Source of the DNA: an uncultured Cellulomonas sp.
Lineage (GTDB): Bacteria > Actinomycetota > Actinomycetes > Actinomycetales > Cellulomonadaceae
Assembly: GCF_947494015.1 (NCBI RefSeq)
Contig: NZ_CANLTL010000007.1
Location: forward strand, 1 to 64,000
DNA length: 64,000 nt
Direction of reading: 5' to 3'
Below are positions 33,215 through 41,266 of this stretch, in pieces (position 1 is the stretch's first letter; each line of letters opens with the position of its first letter). The notes below the pieces were generated by a model. It was not told the DNA's origin. It saw only the letters and a list, made by a program, of their open reading frames with translations, and did no database searches. The translations under genes were made by a program, and so were the position numbers.

Positions 33215-34033
33215 ATGCGGCTGGCGACCTTCAACATCCTGCACGGGCGGTCCCCCGCGGACGGCCGGGTCGACCTGGACCGGCTGGGCGCCGCCGTACG
33301 CGGTCTGGACGCCGACGTCCTCGGGCTGCAGGAGGTCGACCGGGACCAGCCGCGCTCGCACGGGGCCGACCTGACGGCCGTCGCGGCGGACGCGATGGGC
33401 GCGCCGCACCACCGGTTCGTGGCGACCCTCGCCGGTACACCGGGGCTGTGGTCGGCGGCGACCGGTGACCTGCAGCCGCGGACCGCGTCGTACGGCATCG
33501 CGCTGCTGTCCCGCTGGCCCGTGCTGAGCTGGCACGCGCTCGCGCTGCCGGCCCTGCGCGGTCAGGTCCCGGTGGTCTTCCCCGGCCGACGCCGGCCCAC
33601 GCTGGTCCGGGACGAGCCGCGCGCCGCGGTGGCGGCCGTCGTGGACGCACCGCCCGGCCCGGTGACGGTCGTGGCCACCCACCTGACCTTCATCCCGGGC
33701 TGGAACGCGGTGCAGCTGCGCCGGCTGGTGCGGATGGTGCGACACCTGCCCCGGCCGGTCGTGGTGATGGGCGACCTGAACCTGGCCGGGACCGCACCGG
33801 CGCGGCTCAGCGGCATGCGCGCCCTCGCCACGGCGGCCACCTTCCCGGTGGCCGCCCCGCAGCGGCAGCTCGACCACATCCTGGCCGACGGGCCGGTGCG
33901 GGCCCTCGACGGCCGGGCGGTCGACGCGGGCCTGTCCGACCACCGCGCCCTGGTCGCGGACGTGGAGGTCGAACCGGCGGACGCCGCGGACGACGACCGT
34001 CCGGTCAGAGGTCGTCCTCGAGCTCGAGGCTGA
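33215..34033 (+). CDS. Endonuclease/exonuclease/phosphatase (EEP) family hydrolase
   Basis: A 272-residue metal-dependent hydrolase of the EEP superfamily (DNase I-like, sphingomyelinase, phosphoinositide phosphatase). Catalytic landmarks are in order: MRLATFNILHGRS, LGLQEVDRDQPRSHG, VVATHLTFIP, VVVMGDLNLAG, QLDHILAD and LSDHRALVADV. There is no signal peptide, so it acts in the cytosol unless exported by another route. CACGAT lies 6 nt before the ATG. The last 29 nt overlap the convergent RsbW-like gene, which means the two tails share DNA on opposite strands. Substrate (nucleic acid or phospholipid) cannot be told. Confidence 0.85.
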   Translation: MRLATFNILHGRSPADGRVDLDRLGAAVRGLDADVLGLQEVDRDQPRSHGADLTAVAADAMGAPHHRFVATLAGTPGLWSAATGDLQPRTASYGIALLSRWPVLSWHALALPALRGQVPVVFPGRRRPTLVRDEPRAAVAAVVDAPPGPVTVVATHLTFIPGWNAVQLRRLVRMVRHLPRPVVVMGDLNLAGTAPARLSGMRALATAATFPVAAPQRQLDHILADGPVRALDGRAVDAGLSDHRALVADVEVEPADAADDDRPVRGRPRARG

Positions 34034-34496
34034 ACCAGACCGTCTTGCCGTCCGGGCCCGACTCGACCCCCCAGTCGCTGGCCAGGGCCTGCACCAGCGC
34101 CATGCCGCGGCCGCTGAGGTCGGACGGCTCTGGGTGCCGCACGACCGGGGACGCCGCGCTGTCGTCGCTCACGCTCACGTAGACCTGCGTCGCGTCGGAC
34201 CACGCCCGCACCCGGATCGTCCCGTCCGGCGGACCGTGCACCGCGGCGTTGGCGACCACCTCGGCGGTCAGCAGCTCGACGACCTGGTTCTGCGAGCCGG
34301 TCACCCCGGACGCCGCGATCACGTGGATGACCCAGTGCCGGGCGAGGCGCGCGGACGAGCGCTGGGCCGGCAGCTGCAGCTCCTCGTGCGCGTCGGACGC
34401 CGGGACCGGGCTACGGGGCGGGTCCTCGGGCAGGCCGCCGACGATCAGCCGGAACGGCCGGTCGGGCCGGTCTCGACCCCGGGAGGCGCCGCTCAT
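34005..34496 (-). CDS. RsbW-like ATP-binding protein (anti-sigma/serine kinase, HATPase_c_2)
   Basis: A 163-residue GHKL ATPase of the kind that phosphorylates STAS antagonists or regulates cell-wall and spore functions. The N-box is ELLTAEVVANAAVHG (about 77-91), the G1 region VYVSVSDDSAASP and the G2 region LSGRGMALVQALASDWGV. The first 35 residues are a basic, Pro-rich extension. Streptomyces-type actinobacteria have many such orphans, with no adjacent STAS partner, as here. A 28-codon ORF starting at 34582 ends in an ATGA overlap with this start, so translation may be coupled to it. Confidence 0.82.
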   Translation of the reverse strand: MSGASRGRDRPDRPFRLIVGGLPEDPPRSPVPASDAHEELQLPAQRSSARLARHWVIHVIAASGVTGSQNQVVELLTAEVVANAAVHGPPDGTIRVRAWSDATQVYVSVSDDSAASPVVRHPEPSDLSGRGMALVQALASDWGVESGPDGKTVWFSLELEDDL

Positions 34497-34582
34497 GACC
34501 GCCCCGGCCGGCGGCAGCGGGCCGGATGCCTGCGGCGTCCTGCCGGGTCGGCGACGGCACGACGGGTCGGGTGGCAGGGCAT
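34497..34582 (-). CDS. Possible 28-codon arginine-rich leader ORF
   Basis: An ATG at 34582 opens a 28-residue frame rich in Arg (9) with three Cys, starting MPCHPTRRAVAD. Its TGA shares two bases with the next ATG (ATGA at 34496-34493). CACAGT lies 6 nt before the ATG. It could simply be untranslated leader; the evidence is the overlap and the -10-like spacing only. Confidence 0.25.
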
Positions 34583-34646
34583 GGCTCCACTGTGCCCGAC
34601 GCGGCGCGACCCGTCGCCCCGAGATGCCACGACACGCGTCCGCGGC

Positions 34647-34874
34647 TCAGCGGGCGGACACCCCGTACCGCTCGGACGGCATGAGGATCCACAGCAGCGG
34701 GTAGACGATGAGCTGGCTCCCGGGCAGCACCATGAGCGCGATCACGAACAGCGCACGGGCCGGCCAGGGGTCGATCCCGAACCGCCGCCCGACACCCGCG
34801 CAGACGCCGGCGACGACGCGATCGCCGAGGGGGCGGGACAGACCCTGTCGGGCGAAGGACTCATGGACGTTCAC
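34647..34874 (-). CDS. PspC domain protein
   Basis: A 75-residue small membrane protein of the PspC family, associated with envelope-stress responses. Residues 12-40 carry RPLGDRVVAGVCAGVGRRFGIDPW, the PspC signature; residues 41-66 (ARALFVIALMVLPGSQLIVYPLLWIL) form a transmembrane hairpin or single helix; MPSERYG ends the domain. The GTG at 34874 has a perfect AGGAGG with a 7-nt spacer, which decides the start over longer frames. It is a stand-alone gene; no PspA or PspB homologue is in the window. Such small PspC proteins in actinobacteria may tune a sensor kinase or protect the membrane; that is family knowledge. Confidence 0.85.
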   Translation of the reverse strand: MNVHESFARQGLSRPLGDRVVAGVCAGVGRRFGIDPWPARALFVIALMVLPGSQLIVYPLLWILMPSERYGVSAR

Positions 34875-35050
34875 GGGGCTTCCTCCTGGTGCGGGGGGAT
34901 CGGCGCGTACCGACCGGTGCGTGCTGCCCGGTCGTCCGCGAGTCTGCCCGCCCGGCGCCACCGCGCCCATCGGGGGGTGCCCTGATCCGACCCCGAGACG
35001 GCCCCGACGTTCACCCGGACGGCCCTCTTCCCGCGGGGCGGGAGCGTCGG

Positions 35051-35056
35051 TACTCT
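35051..35056 (+). promoter_or_regulatory. -10 element of the phosphotransferase gene
   Basis: TACTCT with start expected near 35063, giving a leader of about 76 nt before the ATG at 35139. It is separated from the PspC gene, which reads the other way. Confidence 0.4.
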
Positions 35057-35138
35057 TGCGCTCCCAACCCGGTCGGCACGCCTGCGCTGACGTCGCGTGG
35101 TGGCACGTACCAAGTCACTTCTCGACCGGGAGACTCCG

Positions 35139-36104
35139 ATGTCGCTCACCCTGCGCGCGCCTGCGTCCGCGCTCCTCGCACCGCCCGCGCCGCTGCCCGC
35201 CCGGACCGCCGTCGAGCCGCCCGTGCAGCCGCCCGCCGCGCTGGTCACCGACCTGCCCGGGGCCCTCGACCCGCTCCCGCTGCCGGCCGCGACCTGGGGT
35301 GCACCCGACGCGCTCGACGCGGTCGCCGAGGCCGCCCTGGTGCTGCCCCTCACGCTGTCCCGGCCGCGGGTCGTCAGTGCGCTGACCACGGTGGTCCTGC
35401 GGGCCGGGCGGCACGCCGTCAAGGTCTACCCGCCGGGCACCGACCCGGCGCACCTGGCCCGGACGACCGCCGCGCTGGCGGGCACGGCCACGGCGCTGCT
35501 GCCGGTCGCCGCACCGGTGGTGACGTCGTCGGGCGTCGTCAGCGTCTCGCCGTGGCTGGGCGACGCCCGGCCGGTCGGCTGGGCCGCGACCGGCGCCGTG
35601 CTGCGGGCGTTCCACGACGCGCACGCCGACGCCGACGTGCCGGACTGGGACCCGCTGCGCCGCCTCGTCGCCCTGGCGCCCGACCTGCCTGACGACGCCG
35701 CCGGGGTGCTCCTCGACGCCCGTGAGGCGCTGCTGCGTGCCCTGCGCGGTCTGCACTCGCCGCTCGGGGTCGGCGTCGTGCACGGGGACCTGTCGCCGGC
35801 GAACGTGATGCGTCGTGGGGGCCACCCGGTGCTGATCGATCTGGACTTCGTGGCGCGGGCGCCGCGCGAGTACGACCTGACCAGCGCGGCCCGCCGGTTC
35901 GTCGCCGGGGAGCTCGACGCCGCGACGTACCGGGCGTTCTGCGACGCCTACGGCGCGGATGTGCTCGGCTGGGACGGCCGGGGGGTGCTGGACCGGATCG
36001 CGCTGCTCGGCGGCGTGGCGTTCCGGCTCTGGGACGACCGGCGCCGCGGCGCGGCGTTGGACTGGCTGGACGCGGCGGTGCGGGAGTGGCGCACGCCGGT
36101 GTGA
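35139..36104 (+). CDS. Aminoglycoside phosphotransferase/choline kinase-like (APH) family kinase
   Basis: A 321-residue APH-fold kinase. The catalytic loop is VVHGDLSPANVMRR and the metal-binding motif LIDLDFVARAPREYDL follows, so both active-site motifs are intact. A lysine-containing strand (GRHAVKVYPPGTD) is the probable ATP-binding element. The first 60 residues are Pro/Ala-rich and non-conserved. The ATG at 35139 with GGAG 6 nt upstream is chosen over GTG 35097. In spite of the family name, most chromosomal members phosphorylate unknown small molecules or sugars rather than antibiotics, and nothing here suggests a resistance cassette. The stop is 8 nt from the convergent phosphatase gene. 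Confidence 0.8.
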   Translation: MSLTLRAPASALLAPPAPLPARTAVEPPVQPPAALVTDLPGALDPLPLPAATWGAPDALDAVAEAALVLPLTLSRPRVVSALTTVVLRAGRHAVKVYPPGTDPAHLARTTAALAGTATALLPVAAPVVTSSGVVSVSPWLGDARPVGWAATGAVLRAFHDAHADADVPDWDPLRRLVALAPDLPDDAAGVLLDAREALLRALRGLHSPLGVGVVHGDLSPANVMRRGGHPVLIDLDFVARAPREYDLTSAARRFVAGELDAATYRAFCDAYGADVLGWDGRGVLDRIALLGGVAFRLWDDRRRGAALDWLDAAVREWRTPV

Positions 36105-36112
36105 GCCGCAGG

Positions 36113-36604
36113 TCAGCGCGGCGCGGGCAGCGAGCGCAGCCAGGCCGCGAAGGCCTCGTTGTTGACCGTGCCGTCGCGCCGCTCCTGCACGTACCGCAGG
36201 GCTGCGGCGCCGGTCAGCCCGAGCACCTCGCGCACGATCAGCGACGCCATCAGCCCGGACCGGTTGCGGCCGAACGTGCAGTGCACGAGCACGCGGTAGC
36301 CGTCGTCGACCAGGCCCGCCACGAGCGTCGCGAGCCGCAGGGTCACGGCCGGGTCGGGCACGTCCTCGCCGTCGACCAGCGGGGCCTTGACGTACACCAG
36401 CCCGTCGGTGGCGCCGGCCGGCGGGTGCGCGTCCGGGTCGGCGAAGTCGATCACCGCCGTGATCCCGGCGCGGCGCACCCAGTCGAAGTCGACCGGGCAG
36501 CCGCCCTGCCACAGCGACCCGGCGACGAGCTCGGTGGGCGGGTCGGCCGGCGGCACGCCCGGCAGCTCGACCGCGTCGGTGGTCAGCGTCAGCTCGTGGG
36601 TCAC
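36113..36604 (-). CDS. Protein tyrosine phosphatase / dual-specificity phosphatase family protein
   Basis: A 163-residue phosphatase with the complete signature HCTFGRNRSG (Cys near residue 109), an acid loop (DFADPDAHPPAG) and no signal peptide. It resembles compact dual-specificity phosphatases and the phosphatase domains linked to protein or phosphoinositide dephosphorylation. GTG 36604 follows TACCCT by 6 nt, implying a leaderless message. It lies directly downstream of the partner-switching operon in gene order on the same strand but is separated by its own promoter. Actinobacterial PTPs often counter tyrosine kinases of exopolysaccharide systems, and a glycan synthase is nearby; that link is only inference. 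Confidence 0.85.
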   Translation of the reverse strand: MTHELTLTTDAVELPGVPPADPPTELVAGSLWQGGCPVDFDWVRRAGITAVIDFADPDAHPPAGATDGLVYVKAPLVDGEDVPDPAVTLRLATLVAGLVDDGYRVLVHCTFGRNRSGLMASLIVREVLGLTGAAALRYVQERRDGTVNNEAFAAWLRSLPAPR

Positions 36605-36610
36605 GGTGCG

Positions 36611-36616
36611 AGGGTA
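36611..36616 (-). promoter_or_regulatory. -10 element of the tyrosine phosphatase gene
   Basis: TACCCT on the minus strand with a 6-nt spacer to the GTG at 36604. Confidence 0.5.
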
Positions 36617-36652
36617 TCCGCGCCGTCCGCACGGCGCGCAGCGCCGCGGGGC

Positions 36653-37861
36653 TCAGCCCGACCGGCGCACGACGACGACCGTGAGGTCGTCCAGCGGCGC
36701 CTCGTCGCGGGCGAGCGAGGCCACCCGGTCCAGCACGCCCTGTGCGTCGGCGGCGGCGGTGACGACGGCGGCGACCTGGTCCAGGGCCTGCAGGCCGCCG
36801 CCCAGGAGGTCGAACAGCCCGTCGCTGAACGCGACCAGGGTGTCGCCCGGGTCGAGGTGCACGAGCCCCTCGGACCACGTGTCCCCCGCCAGCACCCCGA
36901 GGGGCAGACCTTCGCCGGCGGCCCGGGTGTAGCCGCCGTCGGGCCGGACCACCAGGGTCAGCCCGTGGCCGGCATCGGCGTAGCGGACGTCGCCGGTCGC
37001 GGCGTCCAGCCGGGCGTGCACAGCCGTCACGAACGTCTCGGTGCTGTCCAGGTCGTGCCCGAGCGCGGCCGACGCCCGCTGCAGGAGGGTCGCCGGTGAC
37101 GTCTCGTCGCCCAGGCCGCGCAGCACGGCACGGACGGTCGCGGTCAGGATCGCCGCGCCGATGCCCTTGCCCATGACGTCGGCGACGGTCAGCACGAGGC
37201 CACCGTCGACCGCGTACCAGTCGTAGAAGTCCCCGCCGACCGAGAACGACGGCAGGCACGCGCCGGCCAGGTCGTACCCCGGCACCCGGGGCGCGCTCTG
37301 CGGCAGCAGCTCGCGCTGCACCTGCGCGGCCTGGGCGAGCTGGTCGTCGAGCGCCGCCTGCCGGCCGGCCAGGGTCGCCAGGTCCAGCACCATCTGCCGC
37401 TCGGAACGGGTCGTGCCGCCGCCCGGCGAGACGTCGGTCGGGGCGCTGTCCCGGCGCGCCGCGGCGCCCCGCTCGGCCAGGGTGCGCATCTTCGTCACGA
37501 GCTCCGCCGACGCCACCGGCTTGACCAGGAACTCGTCCGCCTGGCGCCGCAGCGCCTGCACGGCGTAGTCGACCGACGCGAACGCCGTCATCACCGCGAT
37601 GGGCAGCATCGGGTGCACCCGTCGGACCCGGTCGACCAGCTCCAGCCCGCTCATGCCGGGCATCTGGATGTCGGTGAGCATCGCGTCCACGGTCAGGTCG
37701 GGCAACGCGGCCAGCAGGTCCGCAGGGCTGGTGAACAGCCGGACCGGCAGACCACCGCGCCCTTCGAGGACGATGCGCAGGAACTGGCCCATGTCCGGGT
37801 CGTCCTCGACGATCACCACGCACCCCGCCCCACCGGACGGCTCGCGCTCCGCCGCGGTCAT
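36653..37861 (-). CDS. Response regulator fused to SpoIIE/RsbU-like PP2C phosphatase
   Basis: 402 residues. A receiver domain (about 13-135) has the acidic pocket E19/D20/D21, the phospho-acceptor D64 in LTDIQMPGMSG, a Thr in VMTAFAS and Lys in FLVKPVAS. A helical linker (residues 160-185) joins a PP2C-type phosphatase (about 190-402) with VGGDFYDW, VADVMGKGIGAAIL and LVAFSDGLFD, so metal ligands are present. The predicted role is to dephosphorylate the STAS protein encoded upstream when the receiver is phosphorylated. The ATG overlaps the stop of the RsbW-like gene (ATGA), so four genes are translated as one unit. No sensor kinase is nearby. Confidence 0.92.
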   Translation of the reverse strand: MTAAEREPSGGAGCVVIVEDDPDMGQFLRIVLEGRGGLPVRLFTSPADLLAALPDLTVDAMLTDIQMPGMSGLELVDRVRRVHPMLPIAVMTAFASVDYAVQALRRQADEFLVKPVASAELVTKMRTLAERGAAARRDSAPTDVSPGGGTTRSERQMVLDLATLAGRQAALDDQLAQAAQVQRELLPQSAPRVPGYDLAGACLPSFSVGGDFYDWYAVDGGLVLTVADVMGKGIGAAILTATVRAVLRGLGDETSPATLLQRASAALGHDLDSTETFVTAVHARLDAATGDVRYADAGHGLTLVVRPDGGYTRAAGEGLPLGVLAGDTWSEGLVHLDPGDTLVAFSDGLFDLLGGGLQALDQVAAVVTAAADAQGVLDRVASLARDEAPLDDLTVVVVRRSG

Positions 37862-38271
37862 CGGGTGCGCACCCGGCGCAGGAACCAGCGGTTCGCGCCC
37901 TCCACGCGGGTGTGCTCGAGCACGTCGACCGCGGCACGCGCCATCGGCAGCCCGCGGCCGGTCTCGGCGAGCGGGTCGGGCAGGGACGTGTCGGTGAGGT
38001 CCACGTCGGCGTCCACGCCGTCGTCGTGGAAGGTCGCCTCCAGCGCGTCGGCGTGCGCGGACAGCACCAGGTCGCAGCCGACCGGCCGCGGGCGGGTGTG
38101 CTCCACGACGTTGCCCGCGATCTCCACGACGGCGATCTCGAACATCATCCGGTCCGCCTCGTCGACGTCGGGCGCACCGGCCCACAGCTCGGCGAGCATC
38201 GCGTGCACCAGCTCCAGGCAGCCCGGGCCGGCGACGCCGCTGCGCCGCACCTGCGCCAGGGGACCGGTCAC
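37858..38271 (-). CDS. RsbW/SpoIIAB-like serine kinase (anti-sigma factor)
   Basis: A 137-residue GHKL kinase with N-box EIAVVEIAGNVVEHTR (about 53-68), the FHDDGVDAD G1-type loop and the glycine-rich AETGRGLPMAR. Family members phosphorylate the STAS antagonist and bind or release a partner, classically an alternative sigma factor. The GTG start overlaps the STAS stop codon as GTGA (38271-38268), and its own stop overlaps the next ATG. No sigma-B-type gene is in the window, so the real output could be the glycan synthase at the head of the operon or a remote factor. Confidence 0.88.
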   Translation of the reverse strand: MTGPLAQVRRSGVAGPGCLELVHAMLAELWAGAPDVDEADRMMFEIAVVEIAGNVVEHTRPRPVGCDLVLSAHADALEATFHDDGVDADVDLTDTSLPDPLAETGRGLPMARAAVDVLEHTRVEGANRWFLRRVRTR

Positions 38272-38597
38272 GCGAGCGCGTCCGCGACGGTCGGGTACGG
38301 CCGCAGCACCCGGTCGAGGTTCGTCAGGCTGAGCACGGCGAGGACCTGGGCGGGGACGGCGGCGACCCGCAGGTCCCCCCCGGCCGCCCGCGCCGTCTTC
38401 AGGCCCGCGATCAGGGCACCGAGCCCGGACGAGTCCACGAAGGTCGTCGCGCCGAGGTCCAGCACGACGTGTGTGCGTCCCTCCGCGACGACCCGGTCCA
38501 CGACCTCGCGCAGCGCAGGTGCGGCGACCATGTTCAGGCGTCCAGCCGGCCGGACGACCACCGCGCCCTCGTGCGGGTACTCCACCTCGACGTCCAT
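38268..38597 (-). CDS. STAS-domain anti-sigma factor antagonist (RsbV/SpoIIAA-like)
   Basis: A 109-residue single STAS domain. GRLNMVAAPALREVVDRVV opens the fold, and VVLDLGATTFVDSSGLGALIAG carries the conserved D55-S56-S57-G58 phosphorylation site, with Ser56 the likely target by comparison with SpoIIAA. It lacks any sensory extension. Its ATG shares one base with the stop of the glycan synthase gene (TGATG at 38599-38595), and its stop overlaps the RsbW-like start. In the classical cycle it is phosphorylated by the RsbW-like kinase and dephosphorylated by the PP2C phosphatase downstream, all three encoded here in order. Confidence 0.92.
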   Translation of the reverse strand: MDVEVEYPHEGAVVVRPAGRLNMVAAPALREVVDRVVAEGRTHVVLDLGATTFVDSSGLGALIAGLKTARAAGGDLRVAAVPAQVLAVLSLTNLDRVLRPYPTVADALA

Positions 38598-40606
38598 CAG
38601 ACGGCCTCCTCCTGGGGGACATGGCCCCGGTAGCGCGCCGCCGTGATGACGACGCTCATGACGGCCAGGTCGTACCCGACCCAGGCCACGTTGACGGCGG
38701 TGCCGACCGGCGCGGCGTCGGCCACGAACAGTCGCACGGTCCCGACGACGGCCGCCAGCACGAGCACCGCCAGGGCGACCAGCTGCGGACGGATGCGGTG
38801 CCACTGCGGGCGACCCGGGGCCGGCCGCGTCTTGGGCGTGACGGTGAAGCCGAGCGGGCGGCCCAGCACCACGTTGGCGAACGCCGTCACGCACGCCCGG
38901 ATCCACACCGGGAACAGCGCGAGGCTGTACTGCTCACCACGCCAGGTGGCCAGCCCGCGGCCCACCACCAGGAACAACAGCTGGTTGAGCAGCAGGAACG
39001 GCACCAGCCGGGCGAAGAAGTCGACGCTGAACGCGGTCACCGGCAGCACCCCGAAGCACAGGAACACCACCGGCGCGGCCAGGTAGACGACCGCGGCGAA
39101 CCCGGACAGGTAGCTCCACATGGTCGCCACGTACATCAGCCGCTGCCCTAGGCGCATGCCCCGCTGGAGCAGGGGGTTCTCCCGCAGGAACACCTGCATG
39201 GTCCCCTGCGCCCAGCGCAGCCGCTGGGTGAGCATCGTGCCGAGGTCCTCGGGAGCCAGCCCGAGCGCGAGCGTCTCGTGGTGGTACACCGAGCGCCACC
39301 CCAGGCCGTGCAGCCGCATCGAGGTGGCCATGTCCTCGGTCACCGAGATGGTGGCCATCGGCATCACCGGCTGCGCCTCGTCGCTGCGGTCGATGTCGAC
39401 CGCGCGCACCAGGGTCCGGACCGACTCCAGCGCCCCCAGCGGTGACCAGTCCCGGTGCGCGAGCCGGTCGAGGGCGGCGTCGTCCAGCACGACGTCGGCG
39501 GGCTCGTCGGCGGGCTCGGCGGCGTCGCCGACGTCGATCCCCAGCCTGGCGACCTCGAGCAGGTCCGCGCGCAGCCGGTCGACGTCCTGGCTGACCATGC
39601 CGCGCGCGGCGGCGTCGACCCGGCGCTGGAAGGCGTACGTGACGTCGGCCAGCGGCTCACCCTGGGTGAGCTGTCCCTGGGCGGCGCGCACGGCCTCGCG
39701 GACGTCGGCCAGGGCGGCGGCGACCTCGGGCCGCCGGGCCTCGGGCGTGCGGCCGGCCCGGGCCAGCACCCGGTCGGCCGCCCGCAGGGCCGAGCGCACC
39801 GACCGGTCCACCTCGCGCACGTACCCGACGATGCCGAGCTGCATGAGCGCCTCACGCCGCAGCACCGCGTTGGAGCCGCAGAAGAACGCCGCGCCCCAGC
39901 CGTCCTTGCCCTGCTGGATCGGCCCGTAGAACAGCGGCGCCTGGCTGCCGAGCGGGTCGGCGTGCGGGACGTTGGAGAACAGCTGCGGGGTCTGCACCAG
40001 CGCGACCTGGGGATCGGTGAAGTAGCCGAGGGTCCGGTCCAGGATCGTCGGCGCGGGGACCTGGTCGGCGTCCAGGACCAGGATGAAGTCGCCGTCGGTC
40101 GCGCCGAGGGCGTTGTTGAGGTTGCCGGCCTTGGCGTGGCGCTCGTGGTCCTGCCAGTCCGCGCCGCGGGTGAGGTAGCCGACGTCGGCCGCCTCGGCCT
40201 GCGCGCGCAGCTCGGGCCGGGCGCCGTCGTCCAGCAGCCACGTGCGGTGCGGGTACCGGATGTCCAGCGCCGCCCGGGCGGTGCGCATGACGAGCTCGAC
40301 CGGTTCGTCGTAGGTCGTGATGAAGACGTCGACGGTCGCGTCGCGCGGAGCGGTCGGCGGGTTGCCGCGGTCCTTGATCCGCCACATCGTGGCACCGAAC
40401 AGCAGGGTGTCGACCAGGCTGTACGTCTCGGCGAGCACCAGCGGCACCGCGATCCACCACGCCGGCCAGCTCACCGAGGACGTCCAGCGCCACACCAGGT
40501 AGTTCAGGCCGGTGAGGGCGACCAGCACCACCAGGACGCGGACCACCACCAGGCGCCGGGCACGCGCGGCAGCGAGCCGCCGGATCTCGGCCCTCGTGCC
40601 CGTCAC
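38597..40606 (-). CDS. Membrane glycosyltransferase family 2, BcsA/cellulose-synthase-like, with large insertion
   Basis: A 669-residue processive glycan synthase. Two transmembrane helices (about 20-75) precede the GT-A domain with VDVFITTYDEP, the LDADQVPAP DxD motif, FFCGSNAVLRRE (near 240), TEDMATSMRL (near 423) and QRLRWAQG (near 463), so the catalytic D, D, TED and QxxRW set is complete. Four to six helices follow, without a visible PilZ domain. Between FFCGSN and TED lie about 180 residues where BcsA has some 30; the extra part is helical and charged. GTG 40606 is used; upstream codons are Arg/Pro-rich and unlike protein. The product (a beta-glucan or similar polymer) is unknown. It heads a coupled operon with a partner-switching module. 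Confidence 0.85.
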   Translation of the reverse strand: MTGTRAEIRRLAAARARRLVVVRVLVVLVALTGLNYLVWRWTSSVSWPAWWIAVPLVLAETYSLVDTLLFGATMWRIKDRGNPPTAPRDATVDVFITTYDEPVELVMRTARAALDIRYPHRTWLLDDGARPELRAQAEAADVGYLTRGADWQDHERHAKAGNLNNALGATDGDFILVLDADQVPAPTILDRTLGYFTDPQVALVQTPQLFSNVPHADPLGSQAPLFYGPIQQGKDGWGAAFFCGSNAVLRREALMQLGIVGYVREVDRSVRSALRAADRVLARAGRTPEARRPEVAAALADVREAVRAAQGQLTQGEPLADVTYAFQRRVDAAARGMVSQDVDRLRADLLEVARLGIDVGDAAEPADEPADVVLDDAALDRLAHRDWSPLGALESVRTLVRAVDIDRSDEAQPVMPMATISVTEDMATSMRLHGLGWRSVYHHETLALGLAPEDLGTMLTQRLRWAQGTMQVFLRENPLLQRGMRLGQRLMYVATMWSYLSGFAAVVYLAAPVVFLCFGVLPVTAFSVDFFARLVPFLLLNQLLFLVVGRGLATWRGEQYSLALFPVWIRACVTAFANVVLGRPLGFTVTPKTRPAPGRPQWHRIRPQLVALAVLVLAAVVGTVRLFVADAAPVGTAVNVAWVGYDLAVMSVVITAARYRGHVPQEEAV

Positions 40607-40710
40607 GGCGTCGGTCTGGCACCCGGACGGGTGGCGTCCGGTGCCGGGTCGTGGGCCGGACGACGGCGCTGGGAGGCGCCGGCCGGTCGGGTCGTGTGGG
40701 TGGGGGCGCC

Positions 40711-40716
40711 TACGCT
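40711..40716 (+). promoter_or_regulatory. -10 element of a small zinc-finger-like gene
   Basis: TACGCT, 6-nt spacer, GTG at 40723. Confidence 0.5.
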
Positions 40717-40722
40717 CCGTGC

Positions 40723-41025
40723 GTGAGCAAAGTCGACGCGCAGCGCGCCATGAAGTCCGCCCGCTACGCCCGGGTGGCGGCGGGCACCGAATCCTCGCCG
40801 GCCCGCGTCGCACCCCGCGGGGATGCGCCGGCGGGCGCCGTCGCGGCACCCGCCACCGCCGCCGGTGCGGCGCGAGGGACGGCGACGCGTCCCCCGGCCG
40901 GCGGCACCGCGGACGACGCCGCCGCTGCCGCACCGGACGCCGGACTGTGCGGGCACCGCAACATGAGCGGCAAGGCGTGCCGCCGCCCGCTCGGCCACAC
41001 CGAGAAGAGTCACCGCTACACCTGA
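40723..41025 (+). CDS. Small protein with Cys/His-rich C-terminus
   Basis: A 100-residue protein, basic at the N-terminus (SKVDAQRAMKSARYARV), with an Ala/Pro-rich middle and a compact C-terminal CGHRNMSGKACRRPLGH followed by KSHRY. The two Cys and two or more His resemble a small zinc-binding module seen in actinobacterial and phage hypothetical proteins. No function can be named. It is divergent from the glycan synthase gene, with 116 nt between the starts, and is followed by two tandem hairpins that probably terminate it. Confidence 0.6.
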   Translation: MSKVDAQRAMKSARYARVAAGTESSPARVAPRGDAPAGAVAAPATAAGAARGTATRPPAGGTADDAAAAAPDAGLCGHRNMSGKACRRPLGHTEKSHRYT

Positions 41026-41069
41026 CCCGCGGGGTCCGCGGGCCGGCGCCCCGGACGCCATGGCGCCGG
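41026..41069 (+). terminator. Tandem hairpins after the small Cys/His protein gene
   Basis: A 7-bp stem with a 3-nt loop (41026-41042) is followed by an 8-bp stem with an 11-nt loop (41043-41069), starting right after the stop codon. Confidence 0.45.
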
Positions 41070-41266
41070 CGCCGAGGTCGGCGACGGGCTGGTGGTCCGC
41101 GCGCACCGGGGGTGTGGACGCATGCATGGTGGCGGAGCCAGTCCTCTCGGTCGCAGCGACGACGGCGGGCCCGCGTCGTCACCCAATCGGCCGCTGCCCG
41201 CCCACTGTGAGGACACCCGTCGCCGGCTCACTTGCCGAGGTCCGCGGGCGAGTGTCTACTCGCTGT

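Noticed and set aside
35139-36104. Antibiotic-resistance aminoglycoside phosphotransferase
   Set aside because: Only the general APH fold is visible, with no mobile element or resistance neighbours. Chromosomal members usually have other substrates.
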